DNA from: Melampsora larici-populina 98AG31
Lineage: Eukaryota > Basidiomycota > Pucciniomycetes > Pucciniales > Melampsoraceae
Length of the DNA stretch: 64,000 nucleotides
Assembly: GCF_000204055.1 (NCBI RefSeq)
Contig: NW_006768786.1
Coordinates: 980,873-1,044,872, forward strand
Direction: 5' to 3'
This document shows, in pieces, positions 9,385 to 20,715 of this stretch; the first letter of the stretch is position 1, and the number at the start of each line of letters is the position of its first letter. The notes beneath the pieces are model-generated. The model worked only from the letters and a program-made list of their open reading frames with translations, had not been told where the DNA came from and did not search any database. Position numbers and translations under genes: made by a program.

Positions 9385-12300
9385 ATGAATCATCATATTC
9401 AAACTGATCAACAGGTTGCTGCTATCCTTTCTATGCCTGCTGGTGTCCTAGTCCAATTGGCTCGGACTCCAGATGAGGCTCAGCAGCATCAAATCGCTTT
9501 GGATTCTCATCTTGATCCTGCTTACCTTTCGATGATGAAGCTTTCGCCTCCATACGCTCAGCATCCACTCGATCCAAATCAAGCTTCGAATCTCTCTCAT
9601 CCTGCTATTCCTCACATCCTTCATCAAGTTTTTTCCCCGAACTCGCCCGTCATCTTAGCTCCTTCACCAGTTATATATAATAGTCTTCACTCACACGAGT
9701 ATCAGCCCACGTATCGAAGTGTGGATGACTGGGCGATGCAAGTCGCGCAGATGGCTGCCCCTTCAATCGATCGAACTGCTACAAACTATATTGCTTCACA
9801 ACTCAAGCACTGGGCAGTATATTCCCAAGATACACAACTTCAACAGCATGTTCAAGAAGCCAAAGCTAACGCTGTTATCATCGCTGCCAAAGCTCAAGCT
9901 GTCGTTCAAACCGTACAATCTCAACCTGGTTATCTCCAACCTCCTCAGATCTCACAAGAGACTTTCAATTCGGACGAATACTTTCCCGACCTCACTGCCT
10001 ATGCAAACACGTACCAAACTCAACTAGAACAGATCGCAACTGGGTTTTACGCAAAATTACATCGAGAAGCATTGAATCAACTCAACTTTCATACCTCTAA
10101 CCTTACTGTATCATCCACGAATAACCACCAAACATCTCAACATCAACATCAACAACATCAACAATTTCAACACCAACACCAGCACCCTCATCATCAACAC
10201 CCTCATCAACATCAACATCAACATCAACACGGAGCTCAATTCAACCCTCATCCTTCCAATCTCGCTTCACCTCCTAATCCATCTGAAAAAACTACTCAAA
10301 ACGTACAGGCTGCTGCTGTAGCCGCTCTGACGGCCAATGTAATGGCTGCCAGCGAATTGGCTTCAAGAGCCAGTCAAGCGCTATCGACTCTCGGTATGAC
10401 CATTCAAACCAATCTTACGTCTCCTCTTCCTCCACCCGGTCCCACCGCTATCGCTGCTACACGACAGAACCTTGGAATCGTTTCACAACCTCAGCAACAG
10501 TTCAATACATACTCTGGTCCGATTCCTCTTAATGTTCCCACCGATGGCCCTCCGATCATACCCAACTCAACTACCTATTCCCTCAACCCATCTGCGATCG
10601 GTCCTTCCAATCAGCGCCCAATCAGCGCCCTTCCTCATCATATTCGCCACTCCCGACCGCCGTCATCCTTGGCGAATTCATCATCGCCAACTCCAATGGT
10701 ACATAATCCATCAACTTCAACTGCAGTACTACCGCCTTTGTCACATTCCCAAAAACAAGGCCCTTCACAGACTTCTAATCGACCTCCGCCTGCAACGGGA
10801 TCACTGACTACACAAGTCGAGAAGCTCTGGAGATCAGCTCAAGACGGCGAGTGTACCGAACGCACGCGCGACTATCTGCTCAGTTACGCTCATGCAACTT
10901 ATTCGAAAAAACCAAACGATGCAACTGTCGTACTCCCGCTACTACATACCCTCATCAAACTTCATCCAAATCATCTACCCTCACTGCTACTCTTATCGTG
11001 CGTCTATTATTCACAGAATGATTATGTTAGCTCGCTGTTATACAACAATCAGATTTTATCGATTGATCCCGAATATGTTCGTAATTTTTTTCTTCTTTCT
11101 TCCGCTTTACATCCTCATCCTTGTTCTTATCTTTCTCTTATCTTCCTCTTTACCATATTTCCTTCTGCTCCCTGATTTTTGTCACTGCCCATGTCTATTC
11201 TCGCTAAGACCGATCGATCCACTCTCTTCTCCGTTATCGTGAATGTCCTGAATCCACGATCGAATCTTATTTATGATCGTTTCTATGTTTGCTGACAATG
11301 CACAGGTGGAAGCAATGAGCAATCTCGGTACGACCCAACGAGCGCTTGGCAAATGGGCTGAAGCTGAAGAATGGTGGTGGCGAGCGATCAGACTGCGACC
11401 GTAGGTAGTGGTGTAAACTCCATCCATACATTATCTTTGTCTTTCAATCACTACATGACAGCTTTTTTTGACTTGCTCCCGTTTTATTCATGTGCTAATC
11501 GCTACCTGATATCCATCTGCAGGACCTACTTTGATGCATTCGACAATCTTCTTGGTGTTCTGTGTAATCCTCAATCACACCCGGTCCCTGCTCAGTCACA
11601 TTCTAATGGCCAGCAACCTCAACCTCGATACACAGAAGCCTTACGATTATGTACGTTCGTAGAGGGTGAGCTCTTTGGCACACTTCCTGAGCCCGCTCGG
11701 CCACTTCGGCTGCCTGCTATCATTCCTCCGAATCATGGTCCATCGGGTCCAAAACCCTTTTCTACGCGAAAGGCAACTTGCTTATCGCCACCGGGAAGCC
11801 ACTCGAGGCTCGTAATGAATACGAAAAGGCGTTCGAGGTGGCATTTGGGGTCCCACAAACGAAACCAGTAGTCGAAGCTTCCGACAACGATTCACCAATT
11901 CCTGCCGATTCGGTCGGTGCATATGGACTTGTAGATGTTGTTCTGGCAATGTGCTCGGTTGGGTTATTGATGATGGCAGTCAACGCAAACGGGGCTGCGT
12001 CCAGTCATGAACCTCACGTTATCAAGGTGCTCTCCGATACTGGCCTTTGGGACCCGAATGAAGAATCGCTCGATACTGTCATGACAGATCCACTACGCTT
12101 TGCTCGCCGACGACGGCAGGTCATCAAAGATCGTTTGTTGAAACTGGGCGGTGGCATCTTACCCTGCGTACTCCTGCTACCCGACAACCTTGACCAATTA
12201 GTTCGTACGGTCATGAGCGCCTCGAATGGCATACTTCCTGTTCTCAAGCATCATTCACTTTCACATTCTTCAAACGGCTCCGATCTCAGTCGAAACCCCG

Positions 12301-15300
12301 CTCTTCAATCTCCCAATCAAACCACCAGTACCGTCTTACTCACATTGGCGAAAAGTCTGCAGGATATGATGGCAGCACCTATGTCACCCGGAGCCAAACT
12401 CGATGGGATCCCGCCTTCATCAAGTTTTTTGCTTCCACTCTACTACCTGGCTCTCACGCTGCACCCTTCTCCATCGACATGTAATAATCTCGGCATTTTG
12501 CTTTCTACTATGCCGTTGACTCTCACACTTGGAAGTCCGCCAGGTCGTCCACCTCGAGTTATCAACGGTCAACAACTGGCTCATACTTTCTACCTTCAAG
12601 GTCTTCAGCGTGACCGCAATCATCCTCACCTGTACACTAATCTCGGCTCATTACTTAAGGACATGGGCCAGCTTGCTCATGCTGTGTCAATGTACGAAAA
12701 GGCTGTTGAGTGTAATCCGAATTTTGATGTCGCGCTCGCCAACTTGGCAAATGCGGTCAAGGATATGGGTCGAGTCCAAGAGTCGGTACAGTGGTATTTG
12801 AGGGCTGTGAACGCAAATCCAGATTTCCCAGAGGCCGTCTGTGGTTTGGTGAATGCATTGGGCGGTGTTTGTGACTGGCGAGATCGAGGTGGAGTTGGAA
12901 AAGGGCTGATAGTGGATGGATCCGGTAAGCTATTGCTTCCGTCCAGCGAAGCAACGGATATTGAGGGCAAGAAGCCATATTTTGGTCTGATGGGCAAAGT
13001 GGCGAAGCTGGTAGAGAAGCAGTTGGATGAAGGTATGCATTACGGCAAAGGGGTCTTACGTCAAACGGCGAGTCTAGACCACTGGCTAGAGAAACTGGCA
13101 TTGGCAAGGACCGGTGCGACTGATGGATTTTCCCCTGTCGAGCTAACTCATTGGAGATCCAAGCTTGAACCTTTTTTTCCCAATCCCGACGAGTCTCGAC
13201 CCCAAGCAACAGGATCGGCCAGTCACAGGTTTAACGAAGGTGGATTCATCATTAGGTTGGTAGAAAGGTGTGCCCGCCAAGCCCAGCGGCGCTGGTATCT
13301 TGATCTCTACGGGCAGGTGATAGAAAGCGACTCCTCCGTTCAAGTGGAGCCCCAAACGTCAAAGGCGAAGGCTAGCAGCGATAGCTATCACCGACTGGCA
13401 GTACCTAGCTCACTCGGCCTGCCACCTGTACCAACTGTGCTACCGTTCCACACCTTCACATATCCTCTCGGAGCGCGAGAATGTAGGTTGATATCTCACC
13501 GAAATGCGTTACGGATTTCACTTGGAACATTTTCCCAGCCTTGGATTGGTACAACTGTTTATCCGCCCCCGCCTCCGCCCATATCTGGGAAGATCAGAAT
13601 CGGATATGTATCTTCAGATTTCAACAACCATCCTCTCGCTCACCTGATGCAATCTGTGTTCGGATTACATGATCGGAATTCATTTGAAGTTCTATGCTAC
13701 GCGACAACAGCTTCGGATGGGTCAACTTATCGGAAGAAGATCGAAAGAGATGTGGGGGGATCTGGATTCATAGATGTTTCAGGATGGGATACAGAAAAAA
13801 TAGTGAGACGGATTGTCGATGATAGGATTCATATGTGAGTTGGACAAAACTTTTCACTGTGCATTTTCGCGGGGGAGCGATTAATCCCCAATATGTATCG
13901 TTATCGACAGATTGATCAATTTGAATGGGTATACAAAAGGTGCGCGAAACGAGATTTTCGCCGCCAGACCTTGCCCTGTTCAGATGGAATTTGTGAGCCA
14001 TTGTTGAATACCTATGTCGTTTGATGTTGCTCATCAGATACCCTTTTCTGTAATGTAGATGGGCTTCGCTGGCACCTTGGCCAGTGGATGGACTGACTGG
14101 ATCATCGCGGATGTGAGTGTTTTTGAACCCTATGACTAAAGATTGATCAGGCGGTTGATCGCATTATACCCCAAATCCATTAGCCAATTGTCTGCCCCCC
14201 TAGAATGGTATCGGGCGAGAAGTGGCGAAAGAGACATGAAAGTGCGGCCGGAGAAGGGGAAAAGATCACAGAGATCGTAGAAGACCTTGCAACGGATTTC
14301 GACGGGGATCTAGATCCAGAGTGTGCGGACGAAGACTGGGTCTACACGGAAAAGTTTCTCTATATGCCACATTGTGAGTAGAGTTCGTGTCACTATCTTT
14401 TCCTGGCAAGGGATACTAACGAAAGTGGGTCAATGAATCTAGCGTACTTTGTGTGCGACCATAAACAAGGATTTAGGGATGAGACGGCAGAGTCACTCGA
14501 TATAGATGGCTTACCAGCACCCGTTGAAAGAGTAGATCCTCGATCTTCTAGGCCAACAGACGAAGTGTGGGCTGAGGAAGAAGTCAGACGATGGAAGATG
14601 AGGCGAGAGATGTTCCCGGATTTAAGTGACGATACCGTGATATTTGCTAATTTCAATCAGCTCTATAAGGTAAGGTCTTTCAGTTTCAGACAATGGCAGC
14701 TTGGGTTATATCATCTGATTATGATGCTATATTCCAATTGGATGAATCGGGTCTTTTTGTGGCGATGTAGGTTGATCCAGTGATTTTCAAGTATTGGTTG
14801 GAGATCTTAGCATCAGTTCCAAAATCTATCCTATGGCTTCTAAGGTTTCCGGCACCTGGAGAACCTCATCTTAAGCTCACGGCAGAAAAATGGGCGGGTC
14901 CGGAAGTAGCTTCAAGGATCATGTTTACAGATGTAAGGCTGAACTAATGAACAGCACTCTCAAACCACGCACCCTTGCTGATTTTTTTCTTGGTCAGGTC
15001 GCATCGAAAGCACTCCACATTCAACGAGGTCGTATTGCCGATCTTTTCTTGGATTCGACTGAGGTATGTCATGTTTCTTACAGTGGGTATATCAGTTGTC
15101 TGTTTGACTTGCTCGCTCACTTCCAACCACATCTTCCTCAAACGCTTAAGTGCAACGCACATACCACCGCGGCTGAGTGCGTAACCCAAATCCTCCTGGT
15201 TCTTTTTACACTTTAATTGTCGCTAATCTTTGTTTCTGAACTATGTACCTGTGCGGATCAATCTGGTCTTGTCCCAATAGTATCTTATGGAGTGGCACAC

Positions 15301-15845
15301 CAATCTTGACACTGCCTCGCGAGACACATGTTCACAAGATGTGTAGCCGAGTCGCAGCCAGTATCGCTCTGGCCACCGGTTTTGGAACACAAATGATAGC
15401 CACCGATCTCGATAATTACAAAGATCGAGCCATCCAGCTAGCAAAGAGTCTCAATTATCAGAAAATCTCGCTGATGGTCGGTCCCGAGCAAGGACCACGG
15501 CAGGCGCTTACTTATCTGACTGCGGGAATCGGCGAGTTAGCTCTATTACGGCGTTCATTATTCGAGACGCGAGATCGATCCGCTTTATTCGATACATCTC
15601 GCTGGGTCGCTAATCTGGAGAAGGGTTTGAGAATTGCGTGGGAGAGATTTGTGAATGGTACAGATTGTGAAGAAGGGATTGAATGGAAGGAATGGAAAGA
15701 TTTAGAAAAAAAGAAAACATGTTCAATTTGGATTGAAGAGGAAGCAGAAGATGGCAGAGCAAGTGATTTGGGTGCTAGTGATCAGAGAACAAGTTTTATG
15801 AAGATGGAAGATGATCGAGCAAAGAGTGGAAGTGGGTTATCTTAG
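9385..15845 (+). CDS. O-GlcNAc transferase-like protein (GT41, TPR plus catalytic domain), about 1787 aa
   Basis: Transfers GlcNAc (or a related sugar) from a UDP/GDP-sugar to Ser/Thr of nuclear and cytosolic proteins. Exons: 9385-11076, 11306-11400, 11523-11665, 11773-13834, 13911-13992, 14059-14112, 14184-14373, 14443-14669, 14771-14932, 14998-15063, 15151-15176, 15281-15845. The first ~470 residues are Gln/His/Pro-rich. TPR repeats run to about residue 1000 ([58 protein letters not shown]). The GT-B domain has [15 protein letters not shown] with the equivalent of the OGT catalytic His, [25 protein letters not shown] with the UDP-contact Lys, and [16 protein letters not shown]. Exon 11 is only 26 nt. 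The intron 11666-11772 is uncertain, see findings. Longer than most OGTs because of the disordered N-terminus. Confidence 0.92.
10135..10233 (+). repeat. CAT/CAA/CAC-rich run encoding a His/Gln tract
   Basis: A degenerate trinucleotide tract inside exon 1 of the O-GlcNAc transferase-like gene. It encodes about 33 residues that are almost only His, Gln and Pro. Length variation between isolates would be expected. Confidence 0.85.
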
Positions 15846-17073
15846 AGTTAGGTTCACATCGTCACAATAGAAACCAAGCCGCCCTAGGGGAGCATTCAAA
15901 AATAGATTTCATCTTTTTCTCATGTTTTTTCTTTGATTAGTATCTCTGTCTCTCTATTCCTTATCTGGGTATGTGTAATCGGTTTTTCACCGAGTTTACG
16001 ATGGATCAGTTTTTTGATATAAGTCTTCGATATCTCGATTCTTGAATGATTTCTTTACATTCCTGTTTTATGTGTGCGTGTGTGCGTGTGTGTGTTGTGT
16101 TTTGTTGTTATTGTGCTCGATTTATCTCTATCTAACTGTGTGTGTAAGGTGTGATTGATTTTTATTGTTACTCAAACGCTGTGTGTCAACATATTTATAT
16201 CCTTTTTTTTCTTCACAGCCATATTTATAATATATAAAAATATCCATAGAGGTGAAGTTTTTTTTTTCTAAGGTAGCGTGGATTGTTAGTTATATGGGGT
16301 CTTTGTATATATTTGGTATATATGATGAATGTGATGAATTTCTTTTTGGGTTTAAAATTAAATTGATAGTCAAGAAGATTGAATAGAATTGTTGGTTGGG
16401 GCATTTAATTCATTGAGATACTAAACTTTGAGCCTTTTGCCCGCATCTGTCAGGATTGACATGTTCGTTGCTTCGAAACAGATACTCTACCAAGGGAGCG
16501 TGCATAACATAGCTTTGATCACGGTGGTGATCTAGCCTTGAGGTCCAACTCAATCAACTATTTGAATCTGGAAAATCAGCAAAGGCCTTTATTTCAAAGC
16601 TGCCCAAAATTTCTGTGAAGTCATACAAAAATATTCGTGAGCCTATCAAGATATTTCCTTGTTCGGTCTGAACTCCGTCGGACAACCTGAGTCAGTCTTG
16701 TAGTTTCATTATGATTCAATGGGCTCATTGACGATTGTGATTTCTTCTCTCACTCTCTCAAGGATGGATGTGAAAAAAGTGTGTCGGTGAGCTTGAGCAG
16801 AAAGGAATTACGTTTACCTTGAACATACTCAGATGGTAGTGTAGGGCTCTGTGCTTTTGTTGCTTCCTTCTATGGGCACACTGGAAGGGTTATACGTAGG
16901 AGCAAACTGTGAGAGATTGAAGGCATACATTTGAAAGGGTCATCATGTCTCAAACATATACTCGCCATAATTGGTGATTTTACAGAAACAAACAAGGTCC
17001 CCAAAAAACATGACCGATAAATATGATAGTAGCATTAAGTACAAATTCAATTGTCTATAGACGAAGAAGTGTT
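15846..17073. other. Convergent 3' intergenic region, no gene seen
   Basis: Between the O-GlcNAc transferase-like gene and GH9. It contains a short GT dinucleotide-rich stretch (about 16070-16110) and AT-rich sequence. No conserved frame was recognised. Confidence 0.5.
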
Positions 17074-19071
17074 TTATTTCTTTTGACATGGTACATCAAG
17101 ATGGTAACAATCATTGGCCGGGTAATTTGGCTTTAATGCTTGAACTGCATTAGGATGTGACCATCCTAAATCGAGTTTTCCATCATTGAAAGGAACGAAA
17201 GAAGCTCCACGTGCGATATAAAACTCGAGCATTCCCGCTAGGACACCTGTGAATCCAGCATTGTAATCCTCTGTGTGATCAGGATTAAATAGGTTTTGGG
17301 AAAATCAGTGATTTGTATACGCCAAGAATTCAGAAGACTGTAACAAAACTCACGAGTCACTTCGGAATAAGTATAATCTTTTCGTGTGTCTTTATATTGA
17401 TCATTGATATCAGGTCCACCAACCAGGCCGCCATATAGAATGAAGCGTTGTGGTGTGTCCGACTCAAAGTCAGATTGTTGAACCTCAGATTGAAGTCCAC
17501 GCATAGGATAATCAATAAAAGAGTTATAAGAGCTTTTATGATATGGTTTGGTGACCGATTTGCCAAATCCAACCACAAAGGATATCCCAGTATCTCCCAA
17601 CATATAGTTGATTTGCTGAGTGGCAAATGTACGAAGGGTTTGAACGAGAGCTTTTCCTTGTTCTGTTTGACCATCAGTGTATCTCTCCACCGAAGCCGCA
17701 TGAGCGAGGGCGAGAAAAGCATGATTCGAAGCGTATCTTAACACACCCCTGTGACAGTGTCATAGCAAACATGTCAGTATATTATGGTGAGATGACGATG
17801 GTACAGCTCAGTTGACGGCGAGGATTATAAGACTCACCAGCTCTCCTTGTAAGAGAGACCTTTAGCGGTCATCTTAGTAGATCCACCGGACAAGAATTGA
17901 GTGAAGAAGTCGTTTGCCTTGAGGAGGAATTCCTGTTGACCAGTCAATTGGTATAGTAGAACTGTGGCTGCAGCCTCACAATCATCCCAAGAGTACTCCG
18001 AGGCACCTCCACGGATATTATCCTTGGCAGATTGAAAATATGCAACGTCGCCAGTAGCAGCAAAAAGCCAAGTTGCAGCCCAAGCTATCTCGTCAGTATA
18101 TTTAGTAGATGGATACCATTTCTTTGTTCTTCTGAATGGAAGTTCATCTATATCCATAAAGCTTCCTCGAAATTTATCAGCAAAGTTGAAAAGTTCCATA
18201 GCGTGTTTCAAAGCGAGATCAGCGTATGCTGGATCAGATTGTCGAAAGATCACAGAGGTTGCTGCTAAAGCAGCGGCAGCTTGACCAGCCATCTCAGATG
18301 CTGGGCGTGATTCATCGACGTAATAAGCTTCCTTTTGTACCCCTCTTGGTGCCCATTTCTCATACTCCTCACTGAACGTTTGGAAAAAATGGTGACGGAA
18401 ACGTGAGTTAGATATTGGCCCAATGAAGAGACTCCAAAATGCTTACGGTGGACCAAAGTACACTAAGATCAAATTTCGAACACATCAGTCTAATGTCTAC
18501 TTGAGCTCAGCTCGAGAAAAAACTTAGACTCACTAAAGTCAACATCTCCCACTTCGTCCGCATCAAGACCAAACAATCCGACAAGCACATTCGGCGCTGG
18601 ATGAGCATTCATCAAGTAGTCGGCTCCCCATCGTACGACCTTCATTGCTTCTGCCATCTCATTGACCGTTTCCATCGCATTCCCAAATTGATAGACGTTG
18701 TAAGCCAGTTGAGTGACAGTCCAAGAAAAAGGTTGAGTCCATTTCATCGAGTTTGCAGCTTCATACCAACCTCCACTTAAATCTTCTCCATATTTTCCTT
18801 TACAACTTAAACAAGAATCTGTTCTCCAAGCTAATCGATGTTCATCTATCTTTCCAGATCTTTGTGCATGATAGAAAAGGAAAGATTTGTGAAGGGCTTC
18901 TTGGTAAGCGTACTTTGGAGATCCTGGAATCTCGTAAGTACCTGAGAATCCTGGGGCTGATTTGGGATCTCTCTCAGGTTGAGATGTATCTGGTTCATCA
19001 GCTAAACAAAATGAGAGAAAGAAGACGATGAGAAATGAGTATGACAACATCCTGTGCTTAAGTTTACTCAA
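17074..19071 (-). CDS. Secreted glycoside hydrolase family 9 protein with altered catalytic residues, 559 aa
   Basis: Exons in minus order: 19071-18534, 18462-18447 (16 nt), 18371-17838, 17748-17354, 17270-17074; the frame stays open to TAA. Residues 1-24 form a signal peptide (SYSFLIVFFLSFCLA). GH9 features: YAYQEALHKSFLFYHAQRSG, the DLSGGWYEAANSMKW segment, VRWGADYLMNAH, and near the C-terminus GGP....D followed by DTRKDYTYSEVTQDYNAG, which fits the GH9 signature carrying the acid Glu. In typical GH9 endoglucanases the first segment is GGWYDAGD and both Asp are catalytic; here they are Glu and Asn. GH9 enzymes cut beta-1,4-glucans in plant or fungal walls; this one may have changed or lost activity, or belong to a fungal subgroup with this sequence. 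No membrane anchor or binding module is seen. Confidence 0.9.
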
Positions 19072-20715
19072 TGAAAATAGGTTCGGTATGGGAGTTGATG
19101 AGAGGATAAGGGAAAGGAAAGTTGACCTTACATGAATACACGTTGCATGATTGAGCTTTATAGATTGAGGGCGCAGTGAGCGTTCAAAATGAATGAATGA
19201 CCGATCGATGAGCTGGAGGTCGAATTGCTTGTAATCAAAGTGTTACTCATTGAACCTACCTTGCGAAAATGACAGGTCGATCGCATGTTTGTTGCAGTCC
19301 CCTCACTGAGAAAAAGTGATCTTCTTTCCATCGGTTTACGAGGTATGATAAGCTGAGCCGTGACACATTGGTTACCTTCCCGGTTACGATGAATGCAAAC
19401 TTAACAAAGTCCCTCGAGCCGGAATATCAACGAGGTGAATCAGGTCTCAGACTCGGATTGCCTTCCAGACGACCATGAGATAGGATGCCGAATGAACTTT
19501 ACAATATCGAAAGATCAGTCAGATCGCATTTGAGGCAAGAAATCAAATGTTATAGAGATCGAAGCGAGGTAGGAGACAAAAGTCACGAGACTCACCAAGA
19601 AGTCTCAAAACGCGCTCGTTGAGGGGCTTTCTTGAGTTTACATAGTCGGTCGAACTGAGACAGATACCATTTCACACGGTTTAACTTTTGGATCACTTTC
19701 GGGTTGACGATTTCGAATCTGATTCCAGATGGCCCTCATTCAGGATCGCTCCGGTCACCATCTCATATGGAACTATGCAACAAATCACTTTCATACGCTT
19801 CCTTCAATTACCGAGGAACAAACATTAGGGTTTGATTTGTATTGGCACTTCCCTTGAACATGGATGCTGGCATGCTCTCGTATTCGATTTGCCAAAACCT
19901 CATTTCCATCCGACAAACGAGTTGGATCTGTTGGATGGGCAAATCTACATATTGGTTCGAAGTCGGTTTTGTCGATCGCGATGACACAGACTGAGCCCAA
20001 ACAAACTACATCCTTTGTGAATAGGTGGTATGTCGCAAAGCGTCTTGACTTCAGTCTGGAGTTTTGCAATCGATCTCATTCAAGCATATGAATGTTTAAT
20101 TGGGATAGAAGAACGTCAATACATATCTAGACTTTCGTAATATGCATTTTCGTTATCCTCCGCATTTTCAAAGCCGGAAAGATGATAGGTGTAATTTTTA
20201 AAGCTGGCGTAACATATCCCTAGTGCATCGAAATTCCACCGAGACCATCAAATTTGCCTGCGAGCGATTCAGCGAAGAATTACCAGTCTGGACGGTGAGG
20301 AGGGTATATAGGTATTGGAATGCAGCTCGCAGTAAAGCTCTGTACCACGTTCCTTGAGCCCACACCATACATGACTGCGGGTGAAAATTTTCGCGACGTT
20401 TTTGAGCTTTTTTTGGTGAAGGCGATGATTCAAGTCAATCCCAAACCAGAATTCATCACAAGTATAATATCTAATAACATGGTGTGCAGTTTGAAAACAT
20501 TTTTTGTAGCATGTTAGAACCACTGAGCAGTTGATAATCCTCGTTACGGAAGATGATGGTTCGGTCTGCGTATGACCATTTATAATTCTTCTTGTCTCTG
20601 TTGCACAACCTCACCATATACTTCAGTGCTTTGTCCTTCCTACCTCCAGAGCTCTGAATCTAACCTGTTCAGTTCTTCAAAAAAAATCTTTTTCCTACGA
20701 ATTTGCTTCACTACT
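19072..20715. other. Divergent promoter region between GH9 and the secreted orphan
   Basis: 1.6 kb between two divergently transcribed genes for secreted proteins. Short open frames near 19790-20090 have no recognisable protein and no splice partners I can support. Confidence 0.45.

Noticed and set aside
19791..20091. Overlapping open frames of 75-92 codons on both strands
   Set aside because: No conserved motif, no fitting splice sites and no start context; probably chance.
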